Position numbers and translations under genes: made by a program. A stretch of DNA of 64,000 bases from Nonlabens xiamenensis (GTDB lineage Bacteria > Bacteroidota > Bacteroidia > Flavobacteriales > Flavobacteriaceae). Of this stretch, positions 36,246 to 46,062 are shown piece after piece. The number at the start of each line of letters is the position of its first letter. Within the stretch, counting starts at the first letter, position 1. The stretch spans positions 1-64,000 of the forward strand of contig NZ_RMVE01000007.1 of assembly GCF_003865345.1 (NCBI RefSeq), read 5' to 3'. The notes beneath the pieces are model-generated. The model was not told where the DNA came from, did not search any database, and saw nothing but the letters and a program-made list of their open reading frames with translations.

Positions 36246-38798
36246 ATGGGAAAAACGGGACTTTATGCAAAAATAGGTTTATTTACCTTGCTTGTATGGC
36301 TCATTGTTTCCTGTAATGCGATCAAACGAGTTCCTGACGGCAAGTTATTGCTCATGGAAAACCGAATAAAGGTCGATAGTTTAGAACCTGAAGATCCTAG
36401 GGTAGCTACTCTCCCATTACAACAGCCTAATCAGCGACTTTTAGGGGTTCCATTGAGGTTACACATTTACAACCTGGCGCGCCCTCACCGCGATTCCATT
36501 TACCTCAAATGGATGCAGGAACACCCTAATCAATTAAAGCGAAGGAACAAATTACTTTCTGAAAAACAGACCATTAAGTTGGGTGAAGGGCTCACCGGCA
36601 TCAATCGTTGGATCAAACGCACCGGTGAAGAACCCAGTATCATCGACCCTGCTTTAATCACAAAATCTGAAGAACGACTCAAGGCCTGGTATTGGAACCA
36701 AGGTTATTTCAATACTGAGATCAGTTCTGAAGTGGTCGAAGAAGAATGGGATAAACGCGCGCGGGTAGAATACACCATCACACGCCATAAACCCTACATC
36801 GTGGACAGTCTCAACGTGCAGATCAGCTCTCCAGCCATTGATTCACTGTACAGGCTCACCCAATCTGAAAGTATTTTGGAAAACGGAAAGCAATATTTTA
36901 CGCCAGATATCAACGCAGAACGCGAACGCTTAAATTCCTATTTCCGGAACCATGGTGCCTTTCATATGGAAAAGGAGAAGATCAGATTTGAAGGAGACAC
37001 CGTAAATACCAATCATAAAGCCAATATCACTATGATCATTGGGGATCGTGAGATTGAGGTTGCCGATTCTGTCGTACTCAAACCCTACCAAATCCATCGC
37101 ATCAGTCAGGTCAATATCATACCCGAATATCAAAACGCGCTGGGCAGCCTCGCCGCCGATACCACCCAGTACAAAGATTACCAGATCATCCGGTATGGCA
37201 AACGCAAATACCGTAGTAAAACCCTTACCGATGCTGTTTTCTTTCATAAAGGAGATGTATATAGAGACCTTGATCGTGACCGCACCTACAGACGTATCAC
37301 TGAACTGCGCAGCTTTCTTTATCCCAGTATCAGGTATGAGAAAGATCCAGCAGACTCTACTGGAACGGATTTAATTGCCAACGTGCTACTTACCTCCAAA
37401 AAGAAATTTGAATTCACCTATGGAGTCGAGGGTACCCACAGTAATATCCAGACCATCGGTGTAGGTTTGAACACCGCCTTGCTCATACGCAATCTATTTA
37501 AGGGAAGCGAATTACTGGACATCTCCTTCAGGGGAAATATAGGCGCGAGTTCCAATGCCGCCAACGGTGACAGTCGTTTCTTTGACCTACAAGAATTAGG
37601 TGCAGATATCAGGTTAAGTTTCCCCAGGTTATTTTCACCTATCAATCTAGACCGATTGATCCCCAAATACATGTCACCATCCTCAGACCTGTCCGTAGGA
37701 TTTTTCAGCCAGACGAATATTGGACTGGATAAACAGAGTCTGAATGGAGCCTTGACCTATAACTGGAGGCAGACGCCTATCAAAAGTACCCGGGTAGATT
37801 TAGTCAACGCACAATACGTGCGCAACCTGGATCCAAATAACTTTTTTAACGTCTTCCGTAGCAGTTATGGTAGTCTCAATGACATTGCTCAAGACCTTAA
37901 CCTTATGGATCCCACTTATGTTAATGATAACAACAACTTAAGTATTCCGGACGGGACCCAAAATTTTATTGTTGACGCTATTGACGGTACATTGCCCGTG
38001 ACCGCTGAGCAAAGGGAGATCGTCAGAAACATTAGAGAAAGACGGGAGAGACTTTCCCAAAACAACCTGATCATCTCTTCCAGTTACAGCTGGACCAGGA
38101 ACAATCGAGCCGGTATTTATGATGAAGATTTTTCCAGGTTTAACATACGTTTAGAAGCCGCGGGTAATGTACTTTCTGGAGTTTCCAGTCTGGTGGGTGT
38201 AGAGAAAAACAGCAATGGAAATCGGCGGGTGTTTGGAGTAGAATACAGCCAATACTTCAAAACCGAAATTGACTACATTAAACATTGGGAGTATACTAAC
38301 AAACATGTATTTGCCATCAGGACTTACGGTGGCGTTGCCATTCCTTACGGAAATGCAGACAACATACCCTTTATACGGTCCTTTTTTGCAGGAGGACCTA
38401 ACGATAATAGAGCTTGGCAGGCCTATGAATTAGGTCCAGGAAGAACGGGAGGACTGAACGATTTCAATGTGGCAAATATGAAATTAGCTTTTAATGCTGA
38501 ATATAGATTTCCGCTTTTTGGAGCAATAAAGGGAGCCATATTTGCTGATGCGGGAAATATTTGGAATGTACTAGACAGTGAGGATGATCCAGATGCTATC
38601 TTCAACGGTGTGAAGGATCTTGAATTCCTGGCCTTGGGTACCGGCGCCGGTCTGAGATATGACTTTGGTTTCTTTGTCCTAAGATTGGACATGGGCTTAA
38701 AAACTTATAATCCAGCTTTGGAGGAAGGTCGCCGTTGGCTGACCGAATTTAAACTGCCGAAATCTGTCCTAAACGTCGGAATCAACTATCCTTTCTGA
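36246..38798 (+). CDS. TamL-type BamA/Omp85-family lipoprotein
   Basis: Outer-membrane protein of 850 residues with a lipoprotein signal (lipobox IVSC, Cys23) followed by CNAIKRVPDGKLLLMENRI, a start typical of the Bacteroidota TamL group. Two or three POTRA-like domains (about residues 40-360) precede an Omp85 barrel with LPEEGR-like C-terminal strands; GPNDNRAWQAYELGPG is the conserved lid-lock region and the protein ends in NYPF. It is thought to help insert outer-membrane proteins or move lipids with a TamB partner, which is not adjacent here. The longer frame to 36186 was rejected because a promoter lies inside it. Confidence 0.88.
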   Translation: MGKTGLYAKIGLFTLLVWLIVSCNAIKRVPDGKLLLMENRIKVDSLEPEDPRVATLPLQQPNQRLLGVPLRLHIYNLARPHRDSIYLKWMQEHPNQLKRRNKLLSEKQTIKLGEGLTGINRWIKRTGEEPSIIDPALITKSEERLKAWYWNQGYFNTEISSEVVEEEWDKRARVEYTITRHKPYIVDSLNVQISSPAIDSLYRLTQSESILENGKQYFTPDINAERERLNSYFRNHGAFHMEKEKIRFEGDTVNTNHKANITMIIGDREIEVADSVVLKPYQIHRISQVNIIPEYQNALGSLAADTTQYKDYQIIRYGKRKYRSKTLTDAVFFHKGDVYRDLDRDRTYRRITELRSFLYPSIRYEKDPADSTGTDLIANVLLTSKKKFEFTYGVEGTHSNIQTIGVGLNTALLIRNLFKGSELLDISFRGNIGASSNAANGDSRFFDLQELGADIRLSFPRLFSPINLDRLIPKYMSPSSDLSVGFFSQTNIGLDKQSLNGALTYNWRQTPIKSTRVDLVNAQYVRNLDPNNFFNVFRSSYGSLNDIAQDLNLMDPTYVNDNNNLSIPDGTQNFIVDAIDGTLPVTAEQREIVRNIRERRERLSQNNLIISSSYSWTRNNRAGIYDEDFSRFNIRLEAAGNVLSGVSSLVGVEKNSNGNRRVFGVEYSQYFKTEIDYIKHWEYTNKHVFAIRTYGGVAIPYGNADNIPFIRSFFAGGPNDNRAWQAYELGPGRTGGLNDFNVANMKLAFNAEYRFPLFGAIKGAIFADAGNIWNVLDSEDDPDAIFNGVKDLEFLALGTGAGLRYDFGFFVLRLDMGLKTYNPALEEGRRWLTEFKLPKSVLNVGINYPF

Positions 38799-38828
38799 TT
38801 CGGATCACCCTGGGGTTCATTTTTTACG

Positions 38829-38836
38829 TATTTTTG
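38829..38836 (+). promoter_or_regulatory. Candidate -7 element of fbaA
   Basis: TATTTTTG, 20 bases before the fbaA ATG. No clear -33 TTTG. Confidence 0.45.
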
Positions 38837-38856
38837 TCATCCAACAAAAGAAAACT

Positions 38857-39924
38857 ATGAGTCACAACATCAAACCCGGCGTAGCTACCGGAGACCAGGT
38901 CCAAGAAATCTTCAACCATGCCAAAGCCAATGGGTACGCTCTTCCGGCTGTAAATGTCGTCGGATCAAACACGGCCAATGCAGTCATGGAAACCGCCGCA
39001 GAACTCAATTCGCCCGTGATTATACAATACTCTAACGGAGGATCCGTATTTAACGCTGGTAAAGGAATGAGTAATGAAGGTCAACGGGCAGCGATTTTAG
39101 GCGCCACAGCAGGAGCTGAACATGTGCATAGATTAGCTGAAGCCTATGGAGCAAGTGTAATATTGCATACCGACCATTGTGCAAAAAAGTTATTGCCCTG
39201 GATCGATGGACTATTGGATGCTAGTGAAGCACGCTTTCGCGAAAGCGGAAAATCACTCTTCTCTTCCCATATGATCGACTTGAGTGAAGAACCACTAGAG
39301 GAAAATATAGAAATCTGCAAAAGATACCTGGAGCGCATGTCAAAAATGAACATGACCCTAGAGATAGAATTAGGTATTACTGGTGGTGAAGAAGATGGTG
39401 TGGACAATAGTGATGTGGACGAGTCAAAACTTTACACCCAACCAGAGGAAGTAGCCTATGCCTACGAGGAATTAAAAAAAGTAAGCGATCGTTTTACCAT
39501 TGCTGCGGCTTTTGGAAATGTACACGGCGTGTATAAACCTGGAAATGTAAAACTTACTCCCAAAATCTTGAAAAACTCGCAAGAATATATTTCTGAGAAA
39601 TATGGTGTTGAGCACAATCATATTGATTTTGTATTTCACGGTGGTTCAGGTTCTACCCTTGAAGAGATACGTGAAGCCATAGGTTATGGGGTCATCAAAA
39701 TGAATATAGACACCGACTTACAATGGGCTTTTGCTCATGGCATCAAGACCTACATGGATGACAACAATGACTATCTGTTGTCTCAAATTGGAAACCCCAG
39801 CGGAGCTGATTCACCTAACAAAAAATACTACGACCCGCGCAAGTGGCTGCGTGTGGGCGAAGAGTCTTTCAAAGATCGTTTGAAAAAGGCCTTTGAGGAC
39901 CTCAATAATGTAAACACACTTTAA
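38857..39924 (+). CDS. fbaA: Class II fructose-1,6-bisphosphate aldolase
   Basis: Zn2+-dependent aldolase of glycolysis and gluconeogenesis, 355 residues, class IIA type. Conserved parts: PAVNVVGSNTANAVMETA, the first metal His region VILHTDHCAKKLLPWID, LEIELGITGGEEDGVDN, the Zn-binding AAAFGNVHGVYKPGN and HGGSGS, and NIDTDLQWAFAHG for phosphate binding. A palindrome copy encodes RFRES in the loop after LLDASEA. Upstream of accD by 48 bases. Confidence 0.97.
   Translation: MSHNIKPGVATGDQVQEIFNHAKANGYALPAVNVVGSNTANAVMETAAELNSPVIIQYSNGGSVFNAGKGMSNEGQRAAILGATAGAEHVHRLAEAYGASVILHTDHCAKKLLPWIDGLLDASEARFRESGKSLFSSHMIDLSEEPLEENIEICKRYLERMSKMNMTLEIELGITGGEEDGVDNSDVDESKLYTQPEEVAYAYEELKKVSDRFTIAAAFGNVHGVYKPGNVKLTPKILKNSQEYISEKYGVEHNHIDFVFHGGSGSTLEEIREAIGYGVIKMNIDTDLQWAFAHGIKTYMDDNNDYLLSQIGNPSGADSPNKKYYDPRKWLRVGEESFKDRLKKAFEDLNNVNTL
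39232..39247. repeat. Palindromic repeat copy 10
   Basis: Full 16-base palindrome in fbaA, read as RFRES. Confidence 0.95.
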
Positions 39925-39972
39925 TTCATCGTGAATTCTGAAACTGGAATTCTAAAAAGTCTAGACAATAAT

Positions 39973-40833
39973 ATGGCTTGGTTTAAAAGAGATAAAAAAG
40001 GAATCACCACCCCGACGGAGGCCAAAAAGGATACGCCTAAAGGTCTGTGGTATAAATCTCCTACTGGAAAGATTATTGATACGGATCAGTTGAAAAACAA
40101 CTTCTACGTCAGTCCAGAGGATGGGTATCACGTTCGAATAGGTAGTAATGAGTATTTTGAAATCCTATTTGATCATAATGAGTACGAGGAATTGGACGCC
40201 ACAATGGTTTCTAAAGACCCTTTAAAATTTGAGGATACTAAAAAATACACAGACCGTGTAGAGGCGGCTCAAAAGAAAACCGGTTTGAAAGATGCAGTGC
40301 GCACGGCAGTTGGAAAATCTGGCGGACATGATTTGGTAGTAGCTTGTATGGATTTTGCCTTTATCGGTGGTTCCATGGGTAGTGTAGTAGGAGAAAAAAT
40401 TGCCCGTGCGGCAGATCATTCCTTACAAAACAACATTCCCTTCATGATTATTTCCAAATCTGGAGGTGCCAGGATGATGGAAGCAGCGCTTTCTCTGATG
40501 CAATTGGCTAAAACCAGTGCCAAATTAGCACAGCTTAGTGATGCAGGAATCCCATATATTTCTCTCTGTACTGATCCTACCACAGGAGGTACAACAGCTT
40601 CATTTGCTATGTTGGGAGACATCAACATCGGTGAACCTGGTGCTCTAATTGCCTTTGCCGGACCACGTGTAGTTAGAGATACGACCGGAAAAGAATTGCC
40701 CGATGGATTTCAGACGGCCGAGTTTCTTTTAGAGAAAGGCTTTTTGGACTTTATTTGTCCGAGACACGAACTGAAGGAAAAAGTAAATCTTTATCTGAAT
40801 TTGATTTTGAACAGAAAAGTAGAAGTCGCCTAA
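39973..40833 (+). CDS. accD: Acetyl-CoA carboxylase carboxyltransferase subunit beta
   Basis: Transfers the carboxyl group from biotin to acetyl-CoA in fatty-acid synthesis, together with AccA. The crotonase-like core shows [39 protein letters not shown] and [17 protein letters not shown] with an oxyanion-forming Gly pair, plus GFAGPRV-like AFAGPRVV. In the Escherichia coli protein the N-terminal zinc ribbon has four Cys; here the same positions read SPTG and SPEDG, so the metal site is absent. Start ATG at 39973 gives MAWFKRD, the normal beginning; the frame extends to a GTG at 39931. Confidence 0.95.
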   Translation: MAWFKRDKKGITTPTEAKKDTPKGLWYKSPTGKIIDTDQLKNNFYVSPEDGYHVRIGSNEYFEILFDHNEYEELDATMVSKDPLKFEDTKKYTDRVEAAQKKTGLKDAVRTAVGKSGGHDLVVACMDFAFIGGSMGSVVGEKIARAADHSLQNNIPFMIISKSGGARMMEAALSLMQLAKTSAKLAQLSDAGIPYISLCTDPTTGGTTASFAMLGDINIGEPGALIAFAGPRVVRDTTGKELPDGFQTAEFLLEKGFLDFICPRHELKEKVNLYLNLILNRKVEVA

Positions 40834-40861
40834 GCTGTTCTTGTAACTTTTTTAAAAATCT

Positions 40862-40900
40862 AACGTCCCATAAGGCAGCATCCCTTATGGGACGTTTTTA
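40862..40900 (+). terminator. Terminator of accD
   Basis: A 13-bp stem (AACGTCCCATAAG / CTTATGGGACGTT) with a 9-base loop and T run. Confidence 0.92.
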
Positions 40901-40912
40901 ATGATATTAACC

Positions 40913-41389
40913 ATGCAATCATCCAACCAATATTCTGCCCCTAATCAACATCAGGTTTATCCGCCTCACTACAGCTATCGGGCCCATATTCCCCCATTGA
41001 GCTTTGGGGAGGCGATTAAATTAAGTTTTGAGAACTATGCTAATTTCTCTGGCCGAGCCAGAAGATCGGAATTCTGGTATTTTAAGCTCTTTCAATTGAT
41101 CTGTTTACTTCCACTATCCTTGTTGGTGTTGTTTACAAGTTTTATAGGAGAAGCTGCGGCGATCCTGTCCGTCATGTTCGCGGTCATTTTCTATGTAGCA
41201 CTAGTAATTCCAAGTCTTTCCTCCTCGGTTCGCCGATTTCACGATACCGGCAATTCGGGTTGGCTAGTGCTGTTGGATTTATTTTGTATAGGTGGCGCCT
41301 TGTCACTTATATTCGGTTGTTTTGACAGCCAGGCTTATACCAATCAATACGGACCAGACCCAAAACGCAGAGTTGATCGTCATTTTTAA
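40913..41389 (+). CDS. DUF805 inner-membrane protein
   Basis: About 158 residues. After a polar N-terminus of some 30 residues, the DUF805 signature FSGRARRSEFWYFKLFQ leads into four hydrophobic segments, with SVRRFHDTGNSGW before the last two and GPDPKR at the end. Function of the family is unknown; members are small membrane proteins found in many bacteria. Two ATGs are possible (40901 and 40913); I use the second because the first directly abuts the T run of the preceding terminator. Confidence 0.85.
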   Translation: MQSSNQYSAPNQHQVYPPHYSYRAHIPPLSFGEAIKLSFENYANFSGRARRSEFWYFKLFQLICLLPLSLLVLFTSFIGEAAAILSVMFAVIFYVALVIPSLSSSVRRFHDTGNSGWLVLLDLFCIGGALSLIFGCFDSQAYTNQYGPDPKRRVDRHF

Positions 41390-41435
41390 CCCTATTTTAG
41401 ACAACTGATTGTCTTGTTCTGGTTAACTTAACATC

Positions 41436-41888
41436 ATGAGATGGATCATTCTATTGTTCTTGATGTCTATATTTTCAAATGCACAAATTCCGGAACTTAC
41501 CCAGCACCAATGGAATCACCGACTACTGATTACTTTTAGCGATGTAGAAGAAGCTTCAGCTCAACAACGTTTTTTTGAGCAGCAGAAAAGCCGTTTTGAA
41601 AAAAATATTGAAGGGTTGAAGGAGCGAAAACTGTTGTTGTACGTCGTTTTTCCTAATCGCTATACGCAGTTGAATCCTGAGAATCCCAAAGATGCAAAGT
41701 GGATAGCTCAACAAGATCTTTACAAATTTGTAAATAAGAAGGATGCGGTAATGGGAATCCAATTGATTGGTCTGGATGGTGGAACCAAACTGAACAGAGC
41801 AGATTGGGTTGAATTGACTGACATATTTCAACGAATTGACGCTATGCCAATGAGACAGGCTGAAATGAAAAATGATCAAAAGCATTAA
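41436..41888 (+). CDS. DUF4174 exported protein
   Basis: Exported protein of 150 residues with a signal ending SNAQ. The core (about residues 22-140) matches DUF4174: HQWNHRLLITFSD, a helix rich in Gln, LKERKLLLYVVF, and a closing GLDGGTKLNRADWVELTDIFQRIDAMPMRQAEM. The family has a thioredoxin-like fold without active-site cysteines. Function unknown. Followed after 47 bases by the YpdA-like reductase. Confidence 0.82.
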   Translation: MRWIILLFLMSIFSNAQIPELTQHQWNHRLLITFSDVEEASAQQRFFEQQKSRFEKNIEGLKERKLLLYVVFPNRYTQLNPENPKDAKWIAQQDLYKFVNKKDAVMGIQLIGLDGGTKLNRADWVELTDIFQRIDAMPMRQAEMKNDQKH

Positions 41889-41935
41889 AGCATATTTAAG
41901 AGCTTTTGGTGCATTCTCAATTATTTTTATGACCG

Positions 41936-42895
41936 ATGAAAAACGGAAAACTCTACGACCTCATTATTATTGGTGCTGGTCCAATAGGTATCAATTGTGC
42001 TCTGGAGGCAAAGAAAAAAGGCCTAACCTACCTTGTTCTGGAAAAGGGACCCATTGTCAATTCACTTTACCACTACCCGACCAATATGCAGTTCTTTTCC
42101 ACCAGCGAGAAATTGGAACTCAACGATATTCCTTTCATTTCTAAAGAGGCCAAACCCAGTAAACAAGAAGCATTAGAGTACTACAGGCGCATTGCTACTT
42201 CTAATGCACTTAAAATTCATCTTTTCGAAAAGGTACTTAAGGTCAAACGTCCCAAGCATTTTAAAGTAGAAACAAGCAAATCAACCTATCACAGCAAGCA
42301 TATTATAGTTGCCACTGGTTTTTATGATTTGCCCCAAATGATGAATGTCAAGGGAGAATCATTGCCTAAAACTACCCATTATTATGACGATCCGCACCTG
42401 TATGCCTTCCAGGAGGTTGCGGTGGTAGGAGCCAGTAACAGCGCAGTAGATGCTGCGTTAGAAATTTATCGTAAAGGCGGGAATGTTAGTATGATCATTA
42501 GGGGTTCAGATATCGGAGAGCGGGTGAAATATTGGGTAAAACCAGATATTGAAAACAGGATCAAAGAAGGCTCTATCAAAGCCTATTTTAATGCTGAGGT
42601 AAAGGAAATAACTACTGATAAAATCATTATCAGCCACAAAGGAAAAGTAAAGAAAATCACCAATGATTTTGTGGTGGCCCTAACCGGTTATCAACCCAAC
42701 TTTGCTTTTTTGAAAGATATGGGGATTGAGCTGGAAGGACCAAAAAAGATCCCAGTCTATGATGAGGAAAGCATGGAAACAAATGTTTCCGGAATATTTC
42801 TGGCAGGTGTCATTTGCGGAGGCAAGGAAACCCATAAATGGTTTATTGAAAACAGTCGTGTACACGCCAAAAGAATCATAAATCATATCGCCTAA
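41936..42895 (+). CDS. YpdA-like pyridine-nucleotide-disulfide oxidoreductase
   Basis: FAD- and NADPH-binding reductase of 319 residues. The FAD motif GAGPIGINCALEAKKKG is near the N-terminus, the NADPH motif VVGASNSAVDAALEIYRKGG in the middle, and a final FAD site ALTGYQPNF...SGIFLAGVICGG. No CxxC redox pair is present. The pattern matches YpdA, the bacillithiol-disulfide reductase. Some Bacteroidota make bacillithiol, so that role is plausible; bacillithiol synthesis genes are not in the window. The alternative is an unassigned flavin oxidoreductase. Confidence 0.88.
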   Translation: MKNGKLYDLIIIGAGPIGINCALEAKKKGLTYLVLEKGPIVNSLYHYPTNMQFFSTSEKLELNDIPFISKEAKPSKQEALEYYRRIATSNALKIHLFEKVLKVKRPKHFKVETSKSTYHSKHIIVATGFYDLPQMMNVKGESLPKTTHYYDDPHLYAFQEVAVVGASNSAVDAALEIYRKGGNVSMIIRGSDIGERVKYWVKPDIENRIKEGSIKAYFNAEVKEITTDKIIISHKGKVKKITNDFVVALTGYQPNFAFLKDMGIELEGPKKIPVYDEESMETNVSGIFLAGVICGGKETHKWFIENSRVHAKRIINHIA

Positions 42896-43323
42896 GGGTA
42901 TCTCCCTTAGTGATCTCTACACTACGCTCCAAGATCGCTCTATGTTTTAAGGTAAATGCAAAACTTGCCTAAGTTGGCTTTTCCGACATCTAATGTTTAT
43001 TCATCCAAAACTTGACCTGAAGCAATTGCTTAAACTCTGATTTTTTAAGCCCTGGTAAAAAGCCGATACTAAAAAAACTCCTTCTCGACTGGTCTCTTAC
43101 GTATAAAGGTAATGTCCCACATCCATCGTGATGTCTCAAGGAATTTATTGTTTTCCCAAATTACCCTCCATCATTTGTAGTCATTCAAGCCCGCCTTTAG
43201 GCTTGCTTTCAGGTTCAATCTGAGTCAGGAAGTCGGCCACAGCATCCACTTTAGAACAAGTTTAATTGTATGACTTATCTGGAGTTAGTAAATATCGCTT
43301 TCGCGAAAGCGGAACAAAAACAT
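42896..43323. other. Gene-free spacer with possible coding remnants
   Basis: About 430 bases without a start-to-stop gene. A 7-bp inverted repeat CTAAGGG / CCCTTAG spans the stop of the preceding gene but lacks a T run. On the minus strand an open stretch (42990-43160) without a start codon reads as ...GTLPLYVRDQ...FLPGLKKSEFK..., and upstream of it a short in-frame tail ends ...PKGGLE. These look like leftovers of a small decayed gene. A palindrome copy lies at 43296-43311. Confidence 0.4.
43296..43311. repeat. Palindromic repeat copy 11
   Basis: Full 16-base palindrome 12 bases beyond the SDR stop. Confidence 0.95.
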
Positions 43324-44064
43324 CTATTGAGCAGTGTATCCACCATCTACGGTGTAGTAACTACCGTTGACAAAACTGGCCTGATCTGAACACAGCCAAA
43401 ACACCAATGCGGCTACTTCTTCAGGCTCTCCCAAGCGTCCAATTGGGTGGGCGGCAATCAATTGTTCTTTCTGTTCTTCATCTAACTGGTCCAATAAGGG
43501 GGTTTTGATATAACCTGGTCCTACGGCGTTTACCCGGACACCTTGTTTTCCATACTCGATGGCTGCTGTTTGAGTGAGCCCTACGACCGCATGTTTAGCC
43601 ATCACATAGGCGACCGATTGAGCTGTACCAACTGAACCGAGAATGCTAGACATATTGACGATAGCACCCCCACCAGAGTTGATGATGGCAGGTATCTGGG
43701 CCTGGCATCCATAAAGAACACCATGCTGATTGATATCAATCACTTCCAGATAGGATTCAGCTGAGTAATCAGCGGTTAAGTTCATTTCCCCACCAATACC
43801 AGCGTTATTCACTGCGCAATGCAAAGCCCCATATTTGTCCACAGTTTTTTTCACCAATTCCTTACAGGCCTGTCTATCTGAAACATCTGCCTTGATAAAA
43901 ATGGCATCCGCAGACTGTTGGGAAATTTGATCGACTACCTGACGGCCTCCTTCCTCATCGACATCACTAACTACTACATTATAATTCGCATCGGCAAATT
44001 TCAATGCAATCGCTTTTCCTATTCCACTCCCAGCTCCGGTAATAATTACTGTTTTCTTCTCCAT
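43324..44064 (-). CDS. Short-chain dehydrogenase/reductase
   Basis: NAD(P)-dependent oxidoreductase of 246 residues, classical SDR. Cofactor motif TGAGSGIG at the N-terminus, with Asp at the end of the second strand (VVSDVDEEG) suggesting NAD(H) preference, then NNAG, the catalytic Ser-Tyr-Lys set (IVNMSSILG, YVMAKHA) and PGYIKTPLL. Substrate unknown. Fifty-six bases after the membrane Fe-S protein, same strand, so possibly one transcript with the redox genes. Confidence 0.92.
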   Translation of the reverse strand: MEKKTVIITGAGSGIGKAIALKFADANYNVVVSDVDEEGGRQVVDQISQQSADAIFIKADVSDRQACKELVKKTVDKYGALHCAVNNAGIGGEMNLTADYSAESYLEVIDINQHGVLYGCQAQIPAIINSGGGAIVNMSSILGSVGTAQSVAYVMAKHAVVGLTQTAAIEYGKQGVRVNAVGPGYIKTPLLDQLDEEQKEQLIAAHPIGRLGEPEEVAALVFWLCSDQASFVNGSYYTVDGGYTAQ

Positions 44065-44120
44065 GTTTTCTTTTGAAGATAGAATATATCCTGAAAGCTT
44101 GCTGTTAAGAATTTGAGAAT

Positions 44121-46031
44121 TTAGTCTTTGTTTTGACTCAGTAGTGCCATCAAATCAGGATCTTGTCCTAATAATACAGACTCGCTATTGATACGTCCTT
44201 CCAAAGGCCCATTTTCTAAATTCAGCACTCCCCTAGGACATACAGCGCTACAAATACCACAGCCCACACAGCTGGATCGGACGATGTTTTCTCCTTTCTG
44301 TGCATAGGCCCGTACATCGATTCCCATCTCACAATAGGTTGAACAATTTCCGCAGGAAATACATTGACCTCCATTAGTTGTGATGCGGAACCTGGAAAAC
44401 AGGCGTTGCTGAAAGCCTAGAATAGCAGCCATCGGACAACCAAATCTACACCAAACGCGATTTCCAAATATGGGGTAAAAACCGGTCCCAATGACACCAG
44501 AGAACACTGCTCCAATCAGGAAGCCGTAAAACTGATTTAATTTCCATGACTCAAAAAAGAAGAGTCGGCTGGAGTTGTCTGTATAAGTATATAACAGAAT
44601 GCCGATGACGATCACGAAATAGGCTATCGCTCCAATCTTGGCATCTTTGGCCAGTTGCTCACGACGGAAAATAAAGGCAAAACCAAAAACCAAGGTAAGC
44701 AGTCCAACCACCAGCCAGATAAACAATTCCTTACTTAACCACAGGTTGTCATAAATCACACTTTGGGTTCCTTTTTCTATAAATATGTCGGCCTGTGATC
44801 GATCCATTGGCAATAAGGTAGCCTGTTTACCCTCTTGAACCTGAGTAATTCCTTGTCCGTTATCAGCAGCTTTTACCACATCAAATGGAATTTCAATACC
44901 TGAGGTATCTTTAAGGGACAATGGCTCTGTAGCATCTGAACGATCTAGATAAATGACCCGTTGCGCCCCAGCCGATTGTGCGGCGAGTACCACCTCATGG
45001 ACAGGTTTGTCCTCTTGAGCACCGATAAATACTACTTTGTCCTGAAAATCATTCCAACTTCCAATACTGGAAGCACTCTCATTCCCTTTGAGAAAGGAAT
45101 AAACAACAGCAGTTGTCATCACTACTGCAAACACCACTACGCTATGAATAACCCACCTCTCAATTTTCCAGGCATATTGTTTTTTGTTGGACAATTGACG
45201 GAAAGAATCTCCAGCTGTTTCTGCTAATCCGCCACAGCCACAAACCCAACTGCAATACCATCTTTTTCCGTATTTGTAAGTCAATATCGGGGTGATGACC
45301 AGGATGGATAGCACCCCAAAAATAAGCATGGCAACACCAAAACTACCGTGACTAATAAATTCCTGTAATTTGTATCCATTGAAAAGGTCATAGTTGAGCG
45401 GCCAGATGTTTTTAAAATCATAATACGGCTGATTCAAACGGGTCATGATTTCTGGAATAATGAAGGCAAAGGCAGTTTGGAAAAACATCACACTGGTGGT
45501 ACGGATAACCTCGTATGAATTATGCCTGTACTTCCAAATAAATTTGATTCCAAAAGATAGTATGGCTATGGTATAAAGTGTCCCATAAACAAACCATTGG
45601 GAGGCCGGACCTCCATTGAGCAACTTGGACAGCGGATCAAACAAAGCAATAACTCCCTTGTTTTCTCCTTCTTCAACCAACCCTAGGTATTGTGGATAGA
45701 AATATAGCAACACATAGAATCCAGAAAGGGAAAGTATGGCCAGCCAGGCCCAAATTCCTCTGCCCGATATGCTTTTAAACCATACCCCATCATTTTTGAT
45801 TCCCGCGCTCTTATCCTTGTAAGATGCCCAGGCAAATCCAATAATACCTGCAGAAATAGCACCTAAGGAAAGACTAAGCCACAAGGTCTTATTGGGAAAA
45901 TTAACATTGAATGCAGCCATGAGTAATATGGCCATTCCCGCCCATCCTATGGCTGTAAATAGCTTCTGGCCAGTGTTCAGAGATTTGGGAGGTTCTCCCG
46001 TCAGTGAAAGATTGCGTTGGTAAACACCCAT
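44121..46031 (-). CDS. Membrane polyferredoxin (NapH/NosR-like 4Fe-4S protein)
   Basis: Integral membrane electron carrier of 636 residues. At least eight hydrophobic segments are visible. Two short Cys motifs at the membrane face, WCSWVCGCGG and WCRFGCP, are those of the NapH/MauN/NosR group. The C-terminus has two classical 4Fe-4S sites, CISCGNCSTYC and CVGCGICSAVCP. A soluble insert of about 130 residues (from WNDFQDKVVFIGA to QSVIYDN) separates the two helix bundles and has no recognised domain. Next to an FAD oxidoreductase gene 31 bases upstream, it could pass electrons between NAD(P)H and quinol. Confidence 0.88.
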   Translation of the reverse strand: MGVYQRNLSLTGEPPKSLNTGQKLFTAIGWAGMAILLMAAFNVNFPNKTLWLSLSLGAISAGIIGFAWASYKDKSAGIKNDGVWFKSISGRGIWAWLAILSLSGFYVLLYFYPQYLGLVEEGENKGVIALFDPLSKLLNGGPASQWFVYGTLYTIAILSFGIKFIWKYRHNSYEVIRTTSVMFFQTAFAFIIPEIMTRLNQPYYDFKNIWPLNYDLFNGYKLQEFISHGSFGVAMLIFGVLSILVITPILTYKYGKRWYCSWVCGCGGLAETAGDSFRQLSNKKQYAWKIERWVIHSVVVFAVVMTTAVVYSFLKGNESASSIGSWNDFQDKVVFIGAQEDKPVHEVVLAAQSAGAQRVIYLDRSDATEPLSLKDTSGIEIPFDVVKAADNGQGITQVQEGKQATLLPMDRSQADIFIEKGTQSVIYDNLWLSKELFIWLVVGLLTLVFGFAFIFRREQLAKDAKIGAIAYFVIVIGILLYTYTDNSSRLFFFESWKLNQFYGFLIGAVFSGVIGTGFYPIFGNRVWCRFGCPMAAILGFQQRLFSRFRITTNGGQCISCGNCSTYCEMGIDVRAYAQKGENIVRSSCVGCGICSAVCPRGVLNLENGPLEGRINSESVLLGQDPDLMALLSQNKD

Positions 46032-46062
46032 GTGATTTAAATTATGTTGGTTAATGGCAGCA

